From Firmicutes bacterium UBA5389 (lineage in GTDB: Bacteria > Bacillota > DTU025): a DNA stretch of 35,059 nucleotides. Numbering within the stretch: position 1 is the first letter of the stretch; each line of letters opens with the position of its first letter. The translations under genes and the position numbers were made by a program. Below the pieces are notes generated by a model. That model was given only the letters and a program-made list of their open reading frames with translations. It made no database searches and was not told the DNA's origin. Shown piece by piece: positions 32,257 through 35,059 of this stretch. The stretch spans positions 1 through 35,059 of the forward strand of contig DHON01000064.1 of NCBI GenBank assembly GCA_002409965.1, read 5' to 3'.

Positions 32257-33108
32257 CTACGACCCTCCCTTCCTGGCTGCGACCGCCCGTTTCGTCTTGA
32301 CCAAGCACGTCATGGCGTCCTCATAGCGACTAATGGCCACCAGCACGAAGAGGCAATCAACCACTGATAGCTGGGCTATGCGGGAAGCCAGAGCGCCGCC
32401 GCGCAGGCTGCTCTCAGCCGCGGATGCGACCAAAACCACATCGGAGCGCTGGGCAGCGCTGGAGCCGGGATGGTTGGTGATGCATATGGTCCGCGCGCCC
32501 ACCTCCTTGGCCAGGCGCAGCACCTCCAGAGTGTCGATGGTCTCGCCCGAGTAGGATATCCCCACGACTACGTCCGTTGGGCCCAGAAGGGAAACCCTGG
32601 TAAGCTGCAGATGTGGATCGAGCTCGCATTCAGCCAGAACACCGATTCTGATGAGCTTCTGCTTGGCGTCCAGAGCCACAATGCCGGATGCCCCCATGCC
32701 GAAAAGCGACACCGATCTGGCCTGCGAAACCAGGGCCGCGGCCTCGCCCAGCTGCTCGGGGTCGAGCACCTTGGACGTGTCGGACAGGGCCGCGGAATTG
32801 GCGTTGAAGATCTTCTGTATGACGATATCAGGAGCGTCTCCCTGCTCCACCTCGCCGAAGGCAGTAGTCGGAGCTACCGCAAGGTCGCGGGCCAAAGCCA
32901 GTTTGAGCTGGACAAATCCCTCGAACCCCAGCCTTTGGCTACACTTGATGACCGTTGACTCACTGACGCCCGCGGCCGAGCCTAGCTCGACTGAGGACAT
33001 GTTGACTACATCCTCCGGATTGCCCATGATGAACCGGGCGACCTTCTGCTCAGACGGTCGAAGCCCGGGAAGACGACCCCTTATCAGCGGCAAACAGTAC
33101 AGCGACAT
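32257..33108 (-). CDS. RpiR/MurR-family transcriptional regulator
   Basis: 283 residues. N-terminal HTH_6 domain about 1-77 (LRPSEQKVARFIMGNPEDVVNMSSVELGSAAGVSESTVIKCSQRLGFEGFVQLKLALARDL), and a SIS domain about 115-245 that binds phosphosugars (VSLFGMGASGIVALDAKQKL, VVVGISYSGETIDTLEVLRLAKEVGARTICITNHPGS). As the first gene of the nagZ-murQ-namZ operon it most likely senses MurNAc-6-phosphate or GlcNAc-6-phosphate, as MurR does. The ATG at 33108 has AGGTG and AAGG upstream. Target sites are probably in the 80-base gap before it. Confidence 0.87.
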   Translation of the reverse strand: MSLYCLPLIRGRLPGLRPSEQKVARFIMGNPEDVVNMSSVELGSAAGVSESTVIKCSQRLGFEGFVQLKLALARDLAVAPTTAFGEVEQGDAPDIVIQKIFNANSAALSDTSKVLDPEQLGEAAALVSQARSVSLFGMGASGIVALDAKQKLIRIGVLAECELDPHLQLTRVSLLGPTDVVVGISYSGETIDTLEVLRLAKEVGARTICITNHPGSSAAQRSDVVLVASAAESSLRGGALASRIAQLSVVDCLFVLVAISRYEDAMTCLVKTKRAVAARKGGS

Positions 33109-33133
33109 CCTTACTACACCTCGTTGTGGCTAC

Positions 33134-33156
33134 TTCCACAGGTACGGAACAATTCC
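33134..33156. promoter_or_regulatory. Possible RpiR operator
   Basis: TTCC (33134-33137), GGAA (33146-33149) and TTCC (33153-33156) form two overlapping inverted arrangements, including the perfect palindrome GGAA-CAA-TTCC at 33146-33156, 37 bases before the RpiR start. The placement suits an autoregulatory site; binding is not shown. Confidence 0.35.
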
Positions 33157-33188
33157 TTCTCCCCCAGTCGCGGTTTCGCAATACTACC

Positions 33189-33704
33189 TTATTCAGACCG
33201 CGGCGCGGCGCCCCCAGGCGCGATGCCGATGCCGAAGCGCAGCTCCACAGGGAGGACGCCTTCCACCGCACGCTCCATCACCGCGAACACCTCATGCGCG
33301 CATCCAGGCTTGAGCATACCTTGAGCCTCGTCGCCGTGGGTTACGACAAAGCGAGCCTGGATGGACTCCTCGAACTCCTTGTTCAGAGTGGTCATCGTCT
33401 CAAGAAACCGCTCCTGCGCCAGCTTGAGTGGGGTCACGTGGGCGGCATTGCTGAAGACTGCACTGGTCGCTCGCCAGACAGCCGTGCTCAGCGCGCCTGG
33501 AATGAAGGTCGCAAACCGAGATGTCAGTGCTGCGAGGCCCAGCGTGAGCAGCATGGGCGCCAGCTGCAGCCAGGCGAAACGTGAACGGGCGCACGAACGC
33601 AATCTGCCCTGCAAGCGAGAGATAGGAAGCTCGGCGCTTCCTATCAGGATCTGGACAACCGCAACGACGAGGAACCACCACAACCACCGGCTTAATTTCA
33701 TCAC
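33189..33704 (-). pseudogene. SatD-like gene fragment joined to a hydrophobic N-terminus
   Basis: The frame (171 residues from GTG 33704 or ATG 33701) has two unlike halves. Residues about 1-95 are hydrophobic with two possible membrane segments (LWWFLVVAVVQILIG, LAPMLLTLGLAALTS) and resemble nothing I know. Residues about 96-165 match the middle of SatD-family proteins: AQERFLETMTTLNKEFEES, VVTHGDEAQGML and PVELRFGIGIAP. Real SatD proteins are about 200 residues, start with an IGDI-x-SR motif that is missing here, and continue about 100 residues beyond RFGIGIG; here the frame ends after 12 more. It looks like an internal SatD fragment caught in a rearranged region. A perfect 10-bp hairpin lies inside the first half. 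Confidence 0.5.
33621..33645. repeat. Perfect 10-bp hairpin inside the SatD-like frame
   Basis: GATAGGAAGC (33621-33630) pairs perfectly with GCTTCCTATC (33636-33645) around TCGGC. Such a stem within a supposed coding region supports the view that the hydrophobic half of the frame is not a conserved gene; it may have been a terminator or an element boundary. Confidence 0.55.
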
Positions 33705-34018
33705 ACTAAGTTGTACTGCTTAAGTCCACTATATTCAGCTTTCGCGCTCAAGTACTTCTTGTCGAGCCCGGTCGGTGAACCCCACAGGATCCCATCAAAG
33801 CCCTTCCCCAGAGAACAGGCGATCCGGGAGCGACTATCTGTCGGGTTTCCGGCGAATACTAAAGGCCAGCTAAACCCGCTGTGCAGACCAACTTGCCAGT
33901 GTACAGCCGTATACATCCGTTGTGGCCAGTCATGGACGGAGTCACTGAAGACGGGCCGTTGCGCCCTGCCCGTCTCAGGCCAACCCTGACCACGCGTCCC
34001 AGACCGCCTGCGAATCCT
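33705..34018. other. Gap between nitroreductase gene and SatD-like fragment
   Basis: 314 bases without a supported gene. An AT-richer patch at 33710-33735 could hold a promoter for the minus-strand frame to its left. A minus-strand open stretch ending at 33701 contains a protein-like segment (GFDGILWGSPTGLDKKYL, then SGLKQYNLV) of unknown origin, without a credible start. Confidence 0.35.
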
Positions 34019-34852
34019 TCACGTGCGCGCTTGATGGTCAGGATCGCCTGCCGGCTCAAACACGTATTCAGCCACGAGCGGTCTCTGCAGAAACGTCCAA
34101 CTGCCCTCCAGACCATGAGCCCGCGCGCCCACTTCCAAGTGGAGCATGACGATGCCGCAGTCCAGCCTGTTCGGAACTACGGGCATCAGGTCTGGCCCGC
34201 TGGCTCTCACAACCACGCGGTCTGGCATGACACCGAACTGCCAAGGCTGTCTGTTCGCCGCGGACGGCGCGAGTCGCGCCGCTTCCAGCGCCTCTCGGCA
34301 ACCGAGTCGCCACTGGTCCGCAGCTACTCCCCGCGTCAGCGTCTCTAGAGGTTTCCTCTTGTGCGACCCAGCGACAGCCCGAATCACCTGGGCGCCTGCG
34401 CTTTCGGCTGCTGCCGGGCGGCCCAGAGGAGTCACAGCGACGATACTTTCCGAGACCGAGAGGGCGATTCGCCTGCGTGCCTCGCTTCTCTTGTATGTGC
34501 CCGCTACCCAGCAGGTTCCAAGGCCCAGCGATGTCGCATGGAGAATGATCCCCTCCCCCAGATACCCCGCCGCCGCCTGCCACTGGGGATGGGACTTGTC
34601 GGCGATGAACACTACCACCGCGCCGGCCCCTTGTATCTTGCCGATTGAACCCACAGTCCCCGACAGGATCTCCTGCGCTCCCTCTTCAAGCAGCACCGCG
34701 CGCGCACCCTCGCACAGCGGCGAGAATCCGTCGAGAAGTTCCCTGATCTCGCCGATAGCTTCCCGGCCTACCGGCCTTCCATCGTAAGCCCTCACCGACC
34801 GCCGCACGAATATCGCCCTGTACCACGGATCAATCAGATGCCGAGGAACCAC
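34019..34852 (-). CDS. Nitroreductase-family protein (TM1586-like)
   Basis: 277 residues from GTG 34852, eight bases after GGAGGGGGGG; an ATG at 34873 sits on the ribosome site itself and is less likely. It has the duplicated half-domain layout of the TM1586/TM_nitroreductase group: an N-terminal FVRRSVRAYDGRPV, a middle YLGEGIILHATSLGLGTCWVAG, VAVTPLGRPA, and a second half with ALEAARLAPSAANRQPWQFGV (the FMN-contacting SPSxxNxQPW type block) and DCGIVMLHLEVGARAHGL. Such proteins bind FMN and reduce unknown substrates with NAD(P)H. It stands alone, with no operon partner in the window; its role cannot be said more closely. Confidence 0.83.
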   Translation of the reverse strand: MVPRHLIDPWYRAIFVRRSVRAYDGRPVGREAIGEIRELLDGFSPLCEGARAVLLEEGAQEILSGTVGSIGKIQGAGAVVVFIADKSHPQWQAAAGYLGEGIILHATSLGLGTCWVAGTYKRSEARRRIALSVSESIVAVTPLGRPAAAESAGAQVIRAVAGSHKRKPLETLTRGVAADQWRLGCREALEAARLAPSAANRQPWQFGVMPDRVVVRASGPDLMPVVPNRLDCGIVMLHLEVGARAHGLEGSWTFLQRPLVAEYVFEPAGDPDHQART

Positions 34853-35003
34853 GCCCCATGCCCCCCCTCCCATTCCACCGTCTCCATCTCACGTCTCATT
34901 CCACTTGAAGTGCCCCCATCCCTGCAGGCACCACCCAACCGGAGGTCGTGGCCGGTGGTCGGCACCAAGCAGAATGGTAACCGCCGGCGGCGCGCAGCAC
35001 GAA

Positions 35004-35055
35004 CCTGAGTCATTTTGCCCAGCCTTGACGCGAACCCTGGGCAAAATGACTCAGG
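35004..35055. repeat. Perfect 19-bp inverted repeat at right window edge
   Basis: Arm CCTGAGTCATTTTGCCCAG (35004-35022) is the exact reverse complement of 35037-35055, with a 14-base loop. The length and perfection exceed an ordinary terminator, and no T-run follows within the window. It might be an insertion-sequence end, a dispersed palindromic element, or a regulator's operator for a gene to the right. The sequence beyond is not available. Confidence 0.75.
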
Positions 35056-35059
35056 CGGT

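Overview
The window is GC-rich bacterial chromosome with strong GGAGG-type ribosome binding sites and frequent TTG/GTG starts. The gene families (VanRS-type signalling, an XRE-cupin regulator with potABCD, an RpiR-led muramic acid operon) point to a Firmicutes-like organism. A signal-peptide-bearing PorV/PorQ-family beta-barrel ending in Phe, and a polyamine-binding protein with no lipobox Cys, suggest a cell with an outer membrane. A diderm, high-GC Firmicute of the Limnochordia or Halanaerobia sort is my best inference; no rRNA or other taxonomic marker is present.

Left part (1-8.6 kb): a decayed mazEF toxin-antitoxin pair at the edge, a membrane protein with DUF3592-like modules and a zinc ribbon (minus strand), then a compact glycopeptide-resistance cluster of the D-Ala-D-Ser type on the plus strand: vanR, vanS, a hairpin-bearing intergenic region, a VanG-like ligase, vanXY and vanT. 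The three enzymes overlap or nearly overlap and suffice in principle to make D-Ser (VanT), join it to D-Ala (ligase) and remove D-Ala-ended precursors (VanXY). Behind vanT lie remnants of an excisionase-type HTH gene and a frameshifted HEPN gene.

Middle (8.9-22 kb): a soluble GAF/HisKA_3 histidine kinase (plus strand) converges on a minus-strand block of receiver-only response regulator, a 3015-residue secreted subtilisin-like protein, and the PorV/PorQ-like outer-membrane protein. The giant protein carries seven PKD domains, two beta-propeller-like blocks, two copies of another beta-rich module, and a C-terminal domain like type IX secretion sorting domains. Its pairing with a PorV relative is the most interesting feature of the window.

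Right part (22.2-35 kb), all minus strand except one lipoprotein: xre-cupin-potA-potB-potC-potD, a polyamine ABC importer led by its probable regulator, with a tandem palindromic operator upstream; a very acidic small lipoprotein; an RpiR-nagZ-murQ-namZ operon for recycling cell-wall amino sugars; a SatD-like gene fragment; and a nitroreductase-family gene. Short repeats at 27.2 kb and a perfect 19-bp inverted repeat at the right edge may be traces of mobile elements. No tRNA, rRNA, CRISPR array or intact transposase was seen.
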